The position numbers were made by a program, and so were the translations under genes. 64,000 nt of DNA from Mycolicibacterium gadium (GTDB lineage Bacteria; Actinomycetota; Actinomycetes; Mycobacteriales; Mycobacteriaceae): positions 434,001 through 498,000 of the forward strand of contig NZ_AP022608.1 of the NCBI RefSeq assembly GCF_010728925.1. The letters are read 5' to 3'. Shown one piece after another: positions 41,895 to 53,150 of the stretch. How positions within the stretch are numbered: position 1 is the first letter of the stretch; every line of letters begins with the position of its first letter. The notes under the pieces were generated by a model that was given only the letters and a program-made list of their open reading frames with translations, searched no databases and was not told where the DNA came from.

Positions 41895-42979
41895 AGGCCA
41901 AGCAGAGCAATCAGGCAAAACAACGCAAGCAGGCCAAGCAGCGCAAGCAGGTCAAGCGTTCGGCACCTGTGCGCGGGACCGACGAGCGTCGCAACCCCCG
42001 AAACGGTGGTCGTCCCGCCGAAGCGCCCTCGCGCCGCAAGCCCGCCCGCGACCAGCGGCCGCGGCGGTCCGCGCCGCAGACCGCCCGCGACCAGCGGCCG
42101 CGGCGGTCCGCGCCGCAGACCGCCCCGATTCCGCGGCCCGCCGGTGCTCCGGCCCGGCCGAAGAGCTCCGGCCAGGCCAAGGCACGCGCCAAGGCGCGTA
42201 AGGCCAAGGCGCCCAAGGTCATTCGTCCTCCGCTACGCGAGCGCATCCTCGTCACACTGTCATCTGTCGACCTGCGTCCCCGCGCGCTGATCGCCAGGGT
42301 GCCGTTCGTTGTCTTGGTCATCGGATCGCTCGGTGCAGGTCTGGGAACCACACTGTGGTTGTCGACCGACGCCGCCGAGCGTTCGTATCAGCTCGGAAAC
42401 GCCCGTGAGACGAATCAGGCTCTGCTGCAACAGAAAGAAGCGCTGGAGCGGGACGTCCTCGAGGCGCAGGCGGCGCCCGCGCTGGCCGAGGCGGCTCGCG
42501 GCCTGGGCATGATCCCGTCGCGGGACACCGCGCACCTCGTGCAGGATCCGTCGGGAAACTGGATCGTCGTCGGCACTCCCAAACCGGCCGAAGGCGTTCC
42601 ACCGCCCCCGCTGAACACGCCGCTTCCCGAGGAAGCGCCGCCCGCACCTCCGCAGGCTCCGGCGGCGCGCGTCACCGAACCGCGTGAACTCACCGTGCGG
42701 ATACCGGAGCGACCTGCGCTCGTGCCGACGCCCGGCGCCAGCCAGCCCATCCCGGGCATCAGCCAGCCCGTGCCGATCCCCGCGGTCCCACCGGCGGCCA
42801 CGCCCGGTGTCGAGGTACCGCACGCGACCCAAGGCACGCTGCCCGCACTGGGGCCGCTGCCCGCGACACCAGCGGCACCCTCGGCGCCGGTGATCCAGCA
42901 GCCGCTGCAGGTGCCACCGGTCGAGGCTGCACCACAGGCGCCCGGACCCGTCGCGCCGATCCCCGGCGCACCGGCATGA
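41891..42979 (+). CDS. FtsL-like divisome protein with long Pro-rich tail
   Basis: 362 residues. A very basic cytoplasmic head (1-115) with KQ-rich and [10 protein letters not shown] repeats is followed by a membrane helix (about 137-158, [20 protein letters not shown]), a short FtsL-type coiled coil ([21 protein letters not shown]) and [15 protein letters not shown], then about 170 residues rich in Pro and Ala. Position between rsmH and pbpB and the topology identify the FtsL role (stabilising FtsQ/FtsB and FtsW/FtsI). It starts in an ATGA overlap with rsmH and ends in one with pbpB. The M. tuberculosis counterpart is Rv2164c. Confidence 0.88.
   Translation: MKAKQSNQAKQRKQAKQRKQVKRSAPVRGTDERRNPRNGGRPAEAPSRRKPARDQRPRRSAPQTARDQRPRRSAPQTAPIPRPAGAPARPKSSGQAKARAKARKAKAPKVIRPPLRERILVTLSSVDLRPRALIARVPFVVLVIGSLGAGLGTTLWLSTDAAERSYQLGNARETNQALLQQKEALERDVLEAQAAPALAEAARGLGMIPSRDTAHLVQDPSGNWIVVGTPKPAEGVPPPPLNTPLPEEAPPAPPQAPAARVTEPRELTVRIPERPALVPTPGASQPIPGISQPVPIPAVPPAATPGVEVPHATQGTLPALGPLPATPAAPSAPVIQQPLQVPPVEAAPQAPGPVAPIPGAPA
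42042..42125 (+). repeat. 39-bp perfect tandem repeat in the ftsL-like gene
   Basis: Bases 42042-42080 recur exactly at 42081-42119 and the match runs six bases further. In protein this doubles [13 protein letters not shown] in the cytoplasmic head. 39 is a multiple of three, so copy number can vary without a frameshift. Confidence 0.95.
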
Positions 42980-44904
42980 GCCGCCGCGACAAGGGTCCCG
43001 TCGCTGGCAAGTCGAAGGCGCGCACCGCGGGAAAGACGGCGAAGACGCAGGAGCGCTCCGCGCGGTCGCGACGCACCCGAACGCCGTCGGCCGAGGGGGG
43101 CATACGTAGCGCGTCGTTCGTATTTCGACATCGCGTCGGCAACGCCGTCATCTTCCTGGTGCTGATCGTCGCGGCCGCACAGCTGTTCCACCTCCAGGTT
43201 CCGCGCGCCGAGGGTCTGCGCGCGGAGGCCGCGAGCCAGCTCAAGGTCACCGACGTCGACCAGGCTGTGCGCGGGGCGATCGTCGACCGCAACAACGACA
43301 AACTGGCCTTCACCATCGAGGCGCGCGCGCTGACGTTCCAGCCGGTACGGGTGCGCAAGCAGTTGGAAGAGGCGCGGGCGAAGACGTCGGAGGCGCCGAA
43401 TCCGGAGACCAGGCTGCGCGAGATCGCCGATGAGGTGGCGCTGCGCCTCAACAACAAGCCGAACGCGGCCACGGTGTTGAAGAAGCTCAAGAGCAACGAG
43501 ACATTCGTCTACCTGGCCCGCGCGGTCGACCCTGCCCTCGCCGACGTCATCACCACGAAGTTCCCCGAAGTCGGCTCGGAGCGGCAGGATCTGCGCCAGT
43601 ACCCGGGCGGGGCATTGGCGGCCAACATCGTCGGCGGAATCGACTGGGACGGCCACGGTCTGCTGGGCATGGAGGACTCGCTGGACGCGGTACTGGCCGG
43701 CACCGACGGTTCGGTCACGTACGACCGGGGGTCCGACGGTGTGGTGATCCCCGGGAGCTACCGCAACCGCCACGACGCGGTCGACGGGTCGACGGTCGTG
43801 CTGACCCTCGACGACGACATCCAGTTCTATGTCCAGCAGCAGGTGCAGCAGGCCAAGGACCTCTCCGGTGCGAAGAACGCGTCTGCGGTGGTGCTGGACG
43901 CGAAGACCGGTGAAGTCCTGGCGATGGCGAACGACAACACCTTCGATCCGAGCCAGGACATCGGCAGGCAGGAAAACCGGCAGCTGGGCAACCTCTCGGT
44001 GTCCTCGCCGTTCGAACCCGGGTCGGTCAACAAGATCATCACCGCCGCGTCGGTGATCGAGTACGGGCTGTCCAACCCCGACGAGGTGCTGCAGGTGCCG
44101 GGCTCGATCAACATGGGCGGCGTCACCGTCGGCGACGCCTGGGAGCACGGCGTCATGCCGTACACCACCACCGGGATCTTCGGGAAGTCCTCGAACGTCG
44201 GCACCCTGATGCTGGCCCAGCGCCTCGGGCCGGAGAAGTACTTCGAGATGGTGCGCAAGTTCGGCCTCGGCCAGCGCACCAACGTCGGGCTGCCGGGGGA
44301 GAGCGCGGGCCTGGTCCCGCCGATCGACCAGTGGTCGGGCAGTACGTTCTCCAACTTGCCTATCGGACAGGGTCTTTCGATGACTCTGTTGCAGATGACG
44401 GCCATGTACCAGGCGATCGCCAACGATGGCGTGCGCGTCCCGCCGCGCATCGTGAAGAGCACCATCGCCCCCGACGGGAGCCGCACCGACGAACCTCGGC
44501 CGGAAGGGATTCGGGTGGTGTCGGCGCAGACCGCGCAGACGGTGCGGCAGATGCTGCGCGCGACGCTGCAGCGCGATCCGATGGGCGTCCAGCAGGGCAC
44601 CGGGTCGCAGGGCGCCGTCGAGGGCTACCAGCTGTCCGGCAAGACGGGCACGGCGCAGCAGATCAACCCGGCGTGCGGCTGCTACTACAGCGACGTGTAC
44701 TGGATCACCTTCGCCGGCATCGCCACGACCGACGACCCGCGCTACGTCATCGGCGTGATGATGGACAACCCGCACCGCACGGCCGACGGCCAACCCGGGA
44801 CGACCGCGGCACCGCTGTTCCACAACATCGCCTCCTGGTTGCTTCAGCGGGAGAACGTGCCGCTCTCACCCGAGGGACCGCGGCTGACTCTGCAAGCGGA
44901 CTGA
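42976..44904 (+). CDS. pbpB: Septal peptidoglycan transpeptidase (class B PBP, FtsI)
   Basis: 642 residues. Cross-links septal peptidoglycan as partner of FtsW. Cytoplasmic basic head, a membrane helix (about 55-76, GNAVIFLVLIVAAAQLF), a dimerisation domain, and the transpeptidase domain with SxxK in FEPGSVNKI (Ser about 350), SSN in GKSSNVGT (about 404) and SGKTGTAQQ (about 556). No PASTA domains. ATG overlaps the upstream TGA. murE follows after 65 bases, where other mycobacteria I recall carry PE_PGRS or extra genes. Confidence 0.95.
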   Translation: MSRRDKGPVAGKSKARTAGKTAKTQERSARSRRTRTPSAEGGIRSASFVFRHRVGNAVIFLVLIVAAAQLFHLQVPRAEGLRAEAASQLKVTDVDQAVRGAIVDRNNDKLAFTIEARALTFQPVRVRKQLEEARAKTSEAPNPETRLREIADEVALRLNNKPNAATVLKKLKSNETFVYLARAVDPALADVITTKFPEVGSERQDLRQYPGGALAANIVGGIDWDGHGLLGMEDSLDAVLAGTDGSVTYDRGSDGVVIPGSYRNRHDAVDGSTVVLTLDDDIQFYVQQQVQQAKDLSGAKNASAVVLDAKTGEVLAMANDNTFDPSQDIGRQENRQLGNLSVSSPFEPGSVNKIITAASVIEYGLSNPDEVLQVPGSINMGGVTVGDAWEHGVMPYTTTGIFGKSSNVGTLMLAQRLGPEKYFEMVRKFGLGQRTNVGLPGESAGLVPPIDQWSGSTFSNLPIGQGLSMTLLQMTAMYQAIANDGVRVPPRIVKSTIAPDGSRTDEPRPEGIRVVSAQTAQTVRQMLRATLQRDPMGVQQGTGSQGAVEGYQLSGKTGTAQQINPACGCYYSDVYWITFAGIATTDDPRYVIGVMMDNPHRTADGQPGTTAAPLFHNIASWLLQRENVPLSPEGPRLTLQAD

Positions 44905-44954
44905 GCGGCCTGGGCCCACGGCTTGCCAGGGGAATGGGCCGGACACCGGGCCGG

Positions 44955-44960
44955 TAACGT
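44955..44960 (+). promoter_or_regulatory. Putative -10 element before murE
   Basis: TAACGT (TANNNT) lies nine bases before the murE ATG in the only sizeable gap of the early dcw cluster, and murE has no SD. An internal promoter giving a nearly leaderless mRNA is inferred. The same hexamer precedes pimB. Confidence 0.4.
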
Positions 44961-44969
44961 GTCATCGCC

Positions 44970-46490
44970 ATGAACCTGCGTCCCAGCCACCCTGCCGGAA
45001 GCGCGCTCGGACTGGTTGCCGCGCAGGTCGCGGCGGTTCCGGCGCACGGCCCGCGAGTCCCCGACATCCGGATCACCGGGGTCACGCTGCGCAGCCAGGA
45101 CGTGCAGGCCTCGGATCTGTTCGCCGCACTGCCCGGTGCCTCGTCGCACGGTGCCCGCCATGCCGCCGAGGCGGTATCGCGCGGGGCCGTCGCGATCCTG
45201 ACCGACGCCGCGGGAGTCGCCGAGATCGGTGCCGATGTCGGCGTCCCGGTGCTCGTCCACCCGGCTCCGCGCTCGGTGCTCGGCGAGATCGCCGCCACGG
45301 TCTACGGGCATCCGTCGGAGAAGCTGCGCGTCATCGGCGTTACCGGGACATCGGGTAAGACGACCACGACCTATCTCGTCGAGGCCGGTTTGCGTTCGGC
45401 CGACCGGATGCCCGGACTCATCGGGACGGTCGGCATCCGGATCGACGGCCGCGATCAGCCCAGCGCGCTCACCACACCGGAGGCCCCCGACCTGCAGGCG
45501 CTGCTGGCGGTGATGGCCGAACAGGGCGTCGACACCGTGGTGATGGAGGTGTCGAGCCACGCGCTGACCCTGGGACGCGTCGACGGGGTCCGCTTCGCGG
45601 TCGGCGGGTTCACCAACCTGTCCCGCGACCATCTGGACTTCCATCCGACGATGCAGGACTACTTCGACGCCAAGGCCAAGCTGTTCGATCCCGAATCTCC
45701 AACGCACGCAAGCGTTTCGGTGGTGTGCGTCGACGACGACGCGGGCCGCGCGATCGCCGGGCTCGCGCACGATCCGGTATCGGTCAGCACGAGCGGAGCC
45801 GCCGCCGATTGGTGCGTCGAAGACGTCCGGGCGGTCGACGCGGGTGCCCAGGAATTCGTTGCCGTCGACCCCGCTGGGGTGCACCACGGGCTGAGGATCG
45901 GCCTGCCGGGGCGCTACAACGTCGCGAACTGTCTGCTCGCGGTGGCGCTGTTGGACGCCGTCGGGGTGTCACCGGAGCAGGCCGCGCACGGGCTGCGGAC
46001 GGCGAGCGTGCCCGGACGCCTGGAGTCCGTCGACCGCGGCCAGCCATTCCTGGCGCTGGTCGACTATGCGCACAAGCCCGGCGCGTTGGAAGCGGTGCTG
46101 CAGACGCTGCGGGAGCAGGGCGCGGGCCGGCTGGCCGTCGTGTTCGGCGCCGGCGGTAATCGGGACCCCGGCAAGCGTGCACCGATGGGGCAGGTCGCCG
46201 CCGCCCTCGCAGAGCTCGTCGTGGTCACCGACGACAACCCCCGCGACGAGGACCCCGCGGCCATCCGTGCCGAGATCGTCGCGGGCACGGCGGGGCGCGC
46301 AGAAGTGGTCGAAATCGGGGACCGCCGTCAGGCCATCGACTTCGCCGTCTCCTGGGCGCAACCGGGCGACATCGTGCTGATCGCCGGTAAGGGACACGAG
46401 CCGGGACAGACCAGCCACGGTGTGACCCGGCCGTTCGACGATCGCGACGAGCTCGCCGCAGCCCTCGAGGCCTTGGGGACCCCCACGTGA
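44970..46490 (+). CDS. murE: UDP-MurNAc-L-Ala-D-Glu:meso-DAP ligase
   Basis: Adds meso-diaminopimelate to the UDP-muropeptide with ATP. 506 residues. ATP loop [14 protein letters not shown] (about 123-136), central lysine region in YFDAKAKLF, and the meso-DAP-selecting motif DNPR in [12 protein letters not shown] (about 422-425), which separates it from lysine-adding enzymes. Three Mur domains are intact. It overlaps murF by a GTGA. Confidence 0.95.
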   Translation: MNLRPSHPAGSALGLVAAQVAAVPAHGPRVPDIRITGVTLRSQDVQASDLFAALPGASSHGARHAAEAVSRGAVAILTDAAGVAEIGADVGVPVLVHPAPRSVLGEIAATVYGHPSEKLRVIGVTGTSGKTTTTYLVEAGLRSADRMPGLIGTVGIRIDGRDQPSALTTPEAPDLQALLAVMAEQGVDTVVMEVSSHALTLGRVDGVRFAVGGFTNLSRDHLDFHPTMQDYFDAKAKLFDPESPTHASVSVVCVDDDAGRAIAGLAHDPVSVSTSGAAADWCVEDVRAVDAGAQEFVAVDPAGVHHGLRIGLPGRYNVANCLLAVALLDAVGVSPEQAAHGLRTASVPGRLESVDRGQPFLALVDYAHKPGALEAVLQTLREQGAGRLAVVFGAGGNRDPGKRAPMGQVAAALAELVVVTDDNPRDEDPAAIRAEIVAGTAGRAEVVEIGDRRQAIDFAVSWAQPGDIVLIAGKGHEPGQTSHGVTRPFDDRDELAAALEALGTPT

Positions 46491-47986
46491 TCGCCCTGAC
46501 CATCGCGGAGATCGCGGACATCGTCGGTGGACGGCTCGCCGACATCAGCCCCGAACAGGCGGCGGCGACGCGCGTCACCGGAACCGTCGAGTTCGACTCG
46601 CGCGCCGTCGGCCCCGGCGGCCTGTTCCTCGCGCTGCCCGGTGCCCGTTCCGACGGACACGACTTCGCGGCCGCGGCGGTCGAACGCGGTGCGGTGGTGG
46701 TGCTCGCCGCCCGGCCCGTCGGCGCGCCGGCGATCGTCGTCGAGCCCGCTGCCCCGTCGGCCGGCGACGGAACCGCCAGCGTGCTCGAATACGACACCGA
46801 CGGTTCGGGGGCCGCGGTGCTGGCCGCTCTGGCGCGCCTCGCCGCCGCCGTCGCCGCTCGCCTGGTCGACGGTGGACTGACGATCGTCGGCGTCACCGGT
46901 TCGTCGGGCAAGACGTCGACCAAGGATCTGCTGGCAGCTGTCCTCACCCCGCTCGGTGAGGTGATCGCGCCGCCCGGCTCGTTCAACAACGAACTCGGTC
47001 ATCCGTGGACGGTGTTGCGGGCGACGGAGTCAACCGACTACCTGGTGCTGGAGATGTCCGCGCGGCACCGCGGCAACATCGCGGCCCTGGCCGCCATCGC
47101 ACCGCCGTCGATCGCAGTCGTACTCAACGTCGGCACCGCGCATCTCGGTGAGTTCGGGTCACGAGAAGCGATCGCGGCGACGAAAGCTGAACTGCCCCAA
47201 GCTGTCCCGTCATCAGGGGCGGTCGTTCTCAATGTCGACGACGCCGCGGTGGCCGCGATGGCCGACGTGACGGCGGCGCGGGTCGTGCGGGTGTCGAGGT
47301 CAGCCGACGCGGATGTGTGGGCCGACGCGGTGACGCTCGACGAACTGGCGCGGCCGCGGTTCACGCTGCACGGGGGCGGTGGCCAGGTGGACGTCACCCT
47401 GGCTGTGCACGGCGACCACCAGGTGTCCAACGCGTTGTGTGCGGCCGCCGTCGCGCTCGAATGCGGTGCGACGCTCGACCAGGTGGTGGCCGCCCTGGCC
47501 GCGGCGGGTCCGGCGTCTCGGCACCGCATGCAGGTCGTCACCCGCGCCGACGGTGTCACGATCGTCAATGACGCCTACAACGCCAACCCCGACTCCATGC
47601 GTGCGGGTCTCAAGGCGCTGGCGTGGATGGCGCGCGGGGATGGGGGAGGACGTCGCAGCTGGGCGGTTTTGGGCGAGATGGCCGAACTCGGTGACGACGC
47701 GATATCCGAGCATGACAGCATCGGCCGGTTGGCCGTGCGATTAGATGTGTCACGACTGATCGTCATCGGAACCGGGAGGGCTATGAGCGCCATGCACCAC
47801 GGCGCGGTGATGGAGGGGTCGTGGGGCCCCGAGGCCACCATGGTGGCCGACGCCGACGCCGCGCTGGCTGTTCTCCGGTCCGAACTGCGGCCCGGTGACG
47901 TGGTGCTCGTCAAAGGCTCCAACTCGGCCGGGCTCGGCGCGCTGGCCGATGTCCTGATCGCCGATGAGGGGGATCCGCTGGCATGA
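46487..47986 (+). CDS. murF: UDP-MurNAc-tripeptide:D-Ala-D-Ala ligase
   Basis: Completes the UDP-MurNAc-pentapeptide by adding D-alanyl-D-alanine. 499 residues. [17 protein letters not shown] is the ATP loop (about 135-151), [15 protein letters not shown] and [19 protein letters not shown] are MurF-specific. GTG start within GTGA overlap; the stop overlaps the mraY ATG. Acts in the cytoplasm just before MraY. Confidence 0.95.
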   Translation: MIALTIAEIADIVGGRLADISPEQAAATRVTGTVEFDSRAVGPGGLFLALPGARSDGHDFAAAAVERGAVVVLAARPVGAPAIVVEPAAPSAGDGTASVLEYDTDGSGAAVLAALARLAAAVAARLVDGGLTIVGVTGSSGKTSTKDLLAAVLTPLGEVIAPPGSFNNELGHPWTVLRATESTDYLVLEMSARHRGNIAALAAIAPPSIAVVLNVGTAHLGEFGSREAIAATKAELPQAVPSSGAVVLNVDDAAVAAMADVTAARVVRVSRSADADVWADAVTLDELARPRFTLHGGGGQVDVTLAVHGDHQVSNALCAAAVALECGATLDQVVAALAAAGPASRHRMQVVTRADGVTIVNDAYNANPDSMRAGLKALAWMARGDGGGRRSWAVLGEMAELGDDAISEHDSIGRLAVRLDVSRLIVIGTGRAMSAMHHGAVMEGSWGPEATMVADADAALAVLRSELRPGDVVLVKGSNSAGLGALADVLIADEGDPLA

Positions 47987-49062
47987 GGCAGATCCTCATC
48001 GCCGTCGGGATCGCACTGACGGTTTCGATTCTGCTCACCCCGGTGCTGATCCGCCTGTTCACCAGGCAGGGTTTCGGCCACGAGATCCGCGAGGACGGTC
48101 CGCCCAGCCACCACAAGAAGCGCGGCACGCCGTCGATGGGCGGGGTGGCGATCGTCGCGGGTATCTGGGCCTCCTATCTCGGCACCCACCTCGTCGGCGT
48201 GGTGATCGACGGTAGGGGCCCGTCGGCGTCGGGGATGCTCGTGTTGGGCCTGGCGACCGCGCTGGGCTTCGTCGGCTTCGTCGACGATCTGATCAAGATC
48301 CGGCGGTCGCGCAACCTCGGGCTGAACAAGACGGCCAAGACCGTCGGCATTCTGTCCGCCGCCGTGATTTTCGGCGTACTCGCGCTGCAGTTCCGCAACT
48401 CCGACGGGCTGACACCGGGCAGCCCCGATTTGTCCTACGTCCGTGAAATCGCCACGGTCACATTGCCGCCCGCGCTGTTCATCCTGTTCTGCGTCACGAT
48501 GATCTATGCGTGGTCCAACGCGGTGAACTTCACCGACGGCCTGGACGGGCTGGCCGCCGGGGCGATGGCGATGGTCTGTGCGGCTTACGTGCTGATCACC
48601 TTCTGGCAGTTCCGCAACGCGTGCGCGATCAGTCCCGGTTTGGGCTGTTACAACGTCCGTGACCCGCTCGACCTCGCGATCGTCGCGGCGGCGACGGCAG
48701 GTGCCTGTATCGGTTTCCTGTGGTGGAACGCCGCGCCCGCCAAGATTTTCATGGGCGACACCGGATCGCTCGCGCTGGGCGGCATCATCGCCGGTCTGTC
48801 GGTGACCAGCCGCACCGAGATGCTCGCGGTCGTCCTCGGCGCGTTGTTCGTCGCCGAGGTCACATCGGTCGTCGTGCAGATCCTGGCGTTCCGCACCACC
48901 GGGCGCCGCGTCTTCCGGATGGCGCCGTTCCATCACCATTTCGAATTGGTGGGCTGGGCCGAAACCACGGTGATCATCCGGTTCTGGCTGTTGACCGCCA
49001 TCGCCTGCGGGCTCGGCGTCGCGCTGTTCTACAGCGAGTGGTTCACCACCGTCGGTGGGTGA
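47983..49062 (+). CDS. mraY: Phospho-N-acetylmuramoyl-pentapeptide transferase
   Basis: Transfers phospho-MurNAc-pentapeptide to undecaprenyl (decaprenyl) phosphate, giving lipid I. 359 residues with ten membrane helices. Signature motifs: [43 protein letters not shown] with catalytic aspartates, [12 protein letters not shown] and the loop [14 protein letters not shown] overlaps murF; murD begins right after the stop. Confidence 0.95.
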   Translation: MRQILIAVGIALTVSILLTPVLIRLFTRQGFGHEIREDGPPSHHKKRGTPSMGGVAIVAGIWASYLGTHLVGVVIDGRGPSASGMLVLGLATALGFVGFVDDLIKIRRSRNLGLNKTAKTVGILSAAVIFGVLALQFRNSDGLTPGSPDLSYVREIATVTLPPALFILFCVTMIYAWSNAVNFTDGLDGLAAGAMAMVCAAYVLITFWQFRNACAISPGLGCYNVRDPLDLAIVAAATAGACIGFLWWNAAPAKIFMGDTGSLALGGIIAGLSVTSRTEMLAVVLGALFVAEVTSVVVQILAFRTTGRRVFRMAPFHHHFELVGWAETTVIIRFWLLTAIACGLGVALFYSEWFTTVGG

Positions 49063-49063
49063 C

Positions 49064-50482
49064 GTGAGCGATCTCTCGATTCTGGTGCCCGGTGCGCGCG
49101 TCCTCGTGACCGGTGCGGGCATCACTGGCCGTTCGGTGAGCGCCGTGCTGGAGCCGACCGGGGTGCGGCTGACGATCTGCGACGATGATCCGCTGGCGCT
49201 GCAGCGCCTGATCACGCCGGCGCGCGTGGTGACCACCGCCGACGCGCAGTCGAACATCGCCGACTACGACCTGGTGGTGACCAGTCCCGGGTTTTCGCCG
49301 ACCGCTCCTGTGCTGGCGGCCGCGGCGACGGCGGGCGTGCCGATTTGGGGGGACGTCGAATTGGCTTGGCGGCTGGACAGTTCCGGCCACTTCGGCCCGC
49401 CGCGGCAATGGCTCGTCGTCACCGGAACGAACGGGAAGACGACGACGACGTCGATGCTGCACGCCATGCTGATCGCGGCGGGACGTCGCGCTGTCCTGTG
49501 CGGCAACATTGGCAACCCCGTACTTGACGTGCTTGCCGAACCCTCCGAGGTGCTGGCGGTCGAGCTGTCGAGCTTCCAGCTGCACTGGGCGCCGTCGCTG
49601 CGGCCGGCGGCGGGTGTCGTGCTCAACGTCGCCGAGGACCACCTGGACTGGCACGGCAGCCTGGAGGCCTACGCGAGCGACAAGGCCCGAGTGCTCAACG
49701 GCCAGGTCGCGGTCGTCGGCCTCGACGACCCGATCGCCGCGGGTCTGCTGGACACGGCGGCGGCCCCGGTACGGGTCGGCTTCCGGCTGGGCGAACCGGC
49801 GTCGGGGGAACTCGGCGTGCACGACGGCATGCTCGTCGACAACGCGTTCGGTGAGCGGGCGCCGCTGGCGTCTGCAGCGTCCATCACGGTTGCCGGCCCG
49901 GTCGGCATGCTCGACGCGCTGGCCGCGGCGGCGCTGGCCCGCGCGGTCGGCGTCGGGCCGGAGCCCATCGCCGGCGCGCTCGCGGATTTCCAGGTGGGCA
50001 GGCACCGCGCCGAAGTCATCGGCACCCACGACGGCGTGACGTACATCGACGATTCCAAGGCTACGAACCCGCACGCGGCGCAGGCTTCGATCGCCGCGTA
50101 TCCGCGCGTGGTGTGGATCGCCGGCGGCCTGCTGAAGGGCGCGTCGGTCGAAGAACTCGTGGCAGCGGTCGGGAATCGGCTGGTCGGGGCGGTGCTGATC
50201 GGCCGCGACCGTGAGCTGATCGCCAATGCGTTATCGCGACACGCCCCGGATGTCCCCGTTGTTGAGCCTGTGACGGGGGAGGATTTTGGGGTGCAAGGGA
50301 AAGATGAGACTGGTGTGACTGGAGAGGCGGTGATGGCTGCCGTCATCGAGGCCGCGTCACGTCTCGCCGGCCCTGGTGACACCGTCCTGCTGGCACCGGC
50401 CGGGGCATCCTTCGACCAGTTCAGCGGCTACGGCCACCGCGGCGATGCATTCGCCGCGGCCGTGCGAGCCCTGTCCCGGTAG
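49064..50482 (+). CDS. murD: UDP-MurNAc-L-Ala:D-glutamate ligase
   Basis: Adds D-glutamate to UDP-MurNAc-L-alanine. 472 residues. N-terminal Rossmann-like start [16 protein letters not shown] loop [15 protein letters not shown] (about 119-133), [13 protein letters not shown], and [15 protein letters not shown] in the C-terminal domain. GTG 49064 lies one base after the mraY stop region and gives [15 protein letters not shown] 49055 is a possible earlier start. Residues around [17 protein letters not shown] form a local, less GC-rich insertion in a variable loop. Confidence 0.94.
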   Translation: MSDLSILVPGARVLVTGAGITGRSVSAVLEPTGVRLTICDDDPLALQRLITPARVVTTADAQSNIADYDLVVTSPGFSPTAPVLAAAATAGVPIWGDVELAWRLDSSGHFGPPRQWLVVTGTNGKTTTTSMLHAMLIAAGRRAVLCGNIGNPVLDVLAEPSEVLAVELSSFQLHWAPSLRPAAGVVLNVAEDHLDWHGSLEAYASDKARVLNGQVAVVGLDDPIAAGLLDTAAAPVRVGFRLGEPASGELGVHDGMLVDNAFGERAPLASAASITVAGPVGMLDALAAAALARAVGVGPEPIAGALADFQVGRHRAEVIGTHDGVTYIDDSKATNPHAAQASIAAYPRVVWIAGGLLKGASVEELVAAVGNRLVGAVLIGRDRELIANALSRHAPDVPVVEPVTGEDFGVQGKDETGVTGEAVMAAVIEAASRLAGPGDTVLLAPAGASFDQFSGYGHRGDAFAAAVRALSR

Positions 50483-50487
50483 CAGCG

Positions 50488-52041
50488 ATGAGCAACATCC
50501 TGACCCGATTGCGGCTCCGCAGGACGGGTGACGACCAGCTGGCCGACGCCGCGGAGCCCGCTCCCCGCACCCGGTTCGGCGCCTGGCTCGGCAGGCCGAT
50601 GACGTCGTTCCACCTGATCATCGCCGTCGCGACGCTGCTGGTGATCCTCGGCCTGACGATGGTCCTGTCCGCCTCGGGTGTGTACTCCTACGACACCGAC
50701 GGGTCGCCGTGGATGGTGTTCGCCCGGCAGGTGCTGTGGACCGTGGTCGGCCTGTTCGCGTTCTATGTCGCGATGCGGGTACCGATCCACCTGATGCGCA
50801 GCCTGGCGTTCAGCGGTTTCGCCATCTCGATCGTTTTGTTGATCCTGGTGCTGATCCCAGGAATCGGCAAGGTGGCCAACGGTTCTCGAGGCTGGTTCGT
50901 CGTTGCAGGCTTCTCCATGCAGCCGTCGGAACTGGCGAAGATCGCGTTCCTGCTCTGGGGTGCGCACCTGCTGGCCACCCGTCGGATGGATCGAGCCTCG
51001 CTGCGCGAGATGTTGATCCCACTGGTACCCGCCGCGGTGATTGCGCTGGCACTCATCGTCGCCCAGCCCGACCTCGGGCAGACGGTGTCGCTGGGCATCA
51101 TCCTGCTCGGTCTGCTCTGGTACGCCGGTCTGCCGCTGCGGGTCTTCCTGTCGTCGCTGCTCGCGGTCATCCTGTCCGCGGCCGCGCTGGCCATGGCCGA
51201 GGGCTACCGATCCGACCGCGTGATGTCGTGGCTGAATCCCGGCGCCGACTCCCAGGGGTCCGGCTACCAGGCCCGTCAGGCCCGCTTCGCGCTGGCCAAC
51301 GGCGGTTTCTTCGGTGACGGACTGGGGCAGGGCACGGCTAAGTGGAACTACCTGCCCAACGCGCACAACGACTTCATCTTCGCCATCATCGGAGAGGAAC
51401 TCGGCTTCGTCGGGGCGGCGGGTCTGCTCTGCCTGTTCGGGCTGTTCGCCTATACCGGGATGCGGATCGCGCGGCGCTCGGCCGATCCGTTCCTGCGGCT
51501 GCTGACCGCCACCGCGACGCTGTGGGTGATGGGTCAGGTTTTCATCAACGTCGGCTACGTGGTGGGCCTGCTGCCGGTGACCGGGCTGCAGCTCCCGCTG
51601 ATCTCCGCTGGCGGAACATCAACGGCCACAACGCTGTTGATGGTCGGCGTCATGGCGAATGCGGCGAGACACGAACCCGAAGCTGTCGCCGCACTGCGCG
51701 CGGGACGTGACGACCGGGTCAACCGGCTGCTACGACTGCCGCTGCCGCAGCCGTATGTGCCCAGCCGCACCGAGGCGCTGCGCGACCGGCTGCGCACGCG
51801 CGGAGGTAAATCGAAGGGACCCAAGAAGGACGCCCGGCCGCGGCCTGCGACTCGTGGCGGGGGCGCGAAGGCGACCAAAGCCGCCAAGCCCGCTACCAGC
51901 AGAGCCCGCAAGCCCACCGGTGAGAACCGGCGCCAAACCGCCACGGCTGCTCGGGCCGTGCGAGCCCCAAGGCATCATGGAGACGGCCGAGATCGCAAAG
52001 GCCGACGGGTTCGCACACTGGAAGGTCAGCATTACGGGTGA
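50488..52041 (+). CDS. ftsW: SEDS-family peptidoglycan glycosyltransferase FtsW
   Basis: Septal glycan polymerase working with PbpB. 517 residues with ten membrane helices (about 37-400), the SEDS motifs [28 protein letters not shown] (catalytic Asp), [17 protein letters not shown] and PLISAGGTS. The last 110 residues are a basic cytoplasmic tail ([20 protein letters not shown]), as in mycobacterial FtsW, which has been reported to link to FtsZ. The stop overlaps the murG GTG. Confidence 0.95.
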   Translation: MSNILTRLRLRRTGDDQLADAAEPAPRTRFGAWLGRPMTSFHLIIAVATLLVILGLTMVLSASGVYSYDTDGSPWMVFARQVLWTVVGLFAFYVAMRVPIHLMRSLAFSGFAISIVLLILVLIPGIGKVANGSRGWFVVAGFSMQPSELAKIAFLLWGAHLLATRRMDRASLREMLIPLVPAAVIALALIVAQPDLGQTVSLGIILLGLLWYAGLPLRVFLSSLLAVILSAAALAMAEGYRSDRVMSWLNPGADSQGSGYQARQARFALANGGFFGDGLGQGTAKWNYLPNAHNDFIFAIIGEELGFVGAAGLLCLFGLFAYTGMRIARRSADPFLRLLTATATLWVMGQVFINVGYVVGLLPVTGLQLPLISAGGTSTATTLLMVGVMANAARHEPEAVAALRAGRDDRVNRLLRLPLPQPYVPSRTEALRDRLRTRGGKSKGPKKDARPRPATRGGGAKATKAAKPATSRARKPTGENRRQTATAARAVRAPRHHGDGRDRKGRRVRTLEGQHYG

Positions 52042-53150
52042 GCAAAACGGTATCGGTGGTACTCGCGGGTGGTGGTACCGCGGGCCATGTCGAACCGGCG
52101 ATGGCGGTGGCAGACGCGCTGCGAGCGATCGATCCCGACGTGCGGATCACCGCGCTGGGCACCGAACGCGGTCTGGAGACGCGGTTGGTGCCCGAACGCG
52201 GCTATGACCTGGAATTGATCACGCCGGTTCCGCTTCCGCGCAAGCCGTCCGCGGACCTGGCCCGGCTGCCGTGGCGGATCCGCAAGGCGGTGCGACAGAC
52301 CCGCGCCGTGCTCGCCGATGTCGACGCCGACGTGGTGATCGGATTCGGTGGCTACGTCGCGCTGCCCGCGTATCTGGCCGCCCGCCAGCGGGTGCCGGTG
52401 GTGGTCCACGAGGCCAATGCCAGTGCAGGTTGGGCGAACCGGGTGGGTGCCCGGTTTGCGCGACGGGTGCTTTCAGCGGTGCCGGATCCCGGTCTTCGCG
52501 ACGTGGAGGTCGTCGGGGTTCCGGTGCGTGCGGCGATCACGTCGCTGGACCGAATGGCGTTGCGTGCGGAGGCGCGCGCCCACTTCGGGTTCGACGCCGA
52601 TGCCAAGGTGCTGTTGGTCTTCGGCGGTTCACAGGGTGCACAGTCGCTCAACCGCGCAATCTCCGCAGCCGCCAAAGATCTTGCGGCGTCCGGCATCTCG
52701 GTGCTACACGCCCACGGCCCCAAGAACACCCTCGACTTGCGCGAGCCGGCCGACGGCGATCCGCCGTATGTCGCCGTTCCCTACCTCGACAGGATGGACC
52801 TCGCCTACGCCGCGGCCGACCTCGCGGTCTGCCGTTCGGGGGCGATGACGGTGGCCGAGGTGACGGCCGTCGGACTGCCCGCCGTCTATGTGCCGCTTCC
52901 GATCGGCAACGGGGAGCAACGACTCAACGCGCTGCCCGTCGTCAAGGCCGGTGGCGGCCTCGTCGTCGACGATGCGGACCTGTCGCCGCAATTCGTCGCC
53001 GAGACTGTCGTCGGATTGTTCACCGAGACAGGGCGATTGCAGGCGATGACGGCGGCCGCCGCGTTGGCCGGGCACCGCGACGCCGCGCAGAAGGTTGCCG
53101 AGGTGGCTCTCGGCATCGCGCGTGGGTCCGACGGAACGAGTGCGCGGTGA
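52038..53150 (+). CDS. murG: UDP-GlcNAc:lipid I N-acetylglucosaminyltransferase
   Basis: GT28 enzyme making lipid II at the inner membrane face. 370 residues. [19 protein letters not shown] is the N-terminal glycine loop, [14 protein letters not shown] and [12 protein letters not shown] bind lipid I, and [30 protein letters not shown] and [13 protein letters not shown] bind UDP-GlcNAc. GTG start in the ftsW overlap; the stop overlaps murC. Confidence 0.95.
   Translation: MSKTVSVVLAGGGTAGHVEPAMAVADALRAIDPDVRITALGTERGLETRLVPERGYDLELITPVPLPRKPSADLARLPWRIRKAVRQTRAVLADVDADVVIGFGGYVALPAYLAARQRVPVVVHEANASAGWANRVGARFARRVLSAVPDPGLRDVEVVGVPVRAAITSLDRMALRAEARAHFGFDADAKVLLVFGGSQGAQSLNRAISAAAKDLAASGISVLHAHGPKNTLDLREPADGDPPYVAVPYLDRMDLAYAAADLAVCRSGAMTVAEVTAVGLPAVYVPLPIGNGEQRLNALPVVKAGGGLVVDDADLSPQFVAETVVGLFTETGRLQAMTAAAALAGHRDAAQKVAEVALGIARGSDGTSAR

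Noticed and set aside
42415..44823. An 802-codon open frame on the minus strand opposite the ftsL-like gene and pbpB
   Set aside because: Low-complexity His/Arg/Asp-rich translation with no domain; it is the mirror of well-supported dcw genes in high-GC DNA.
47575..49257. A 560-codon minus-strand open frame across murF and mraY
   Set aside because: Antisense shadow of two certain genes, with no SD or family motif.
52271..53146. Upstream extension of the murC frame
   Set aside because: It overlaps murG in another frame and reads as Arg/Gly-rich nonsense; murC starts at the GTGA junction.
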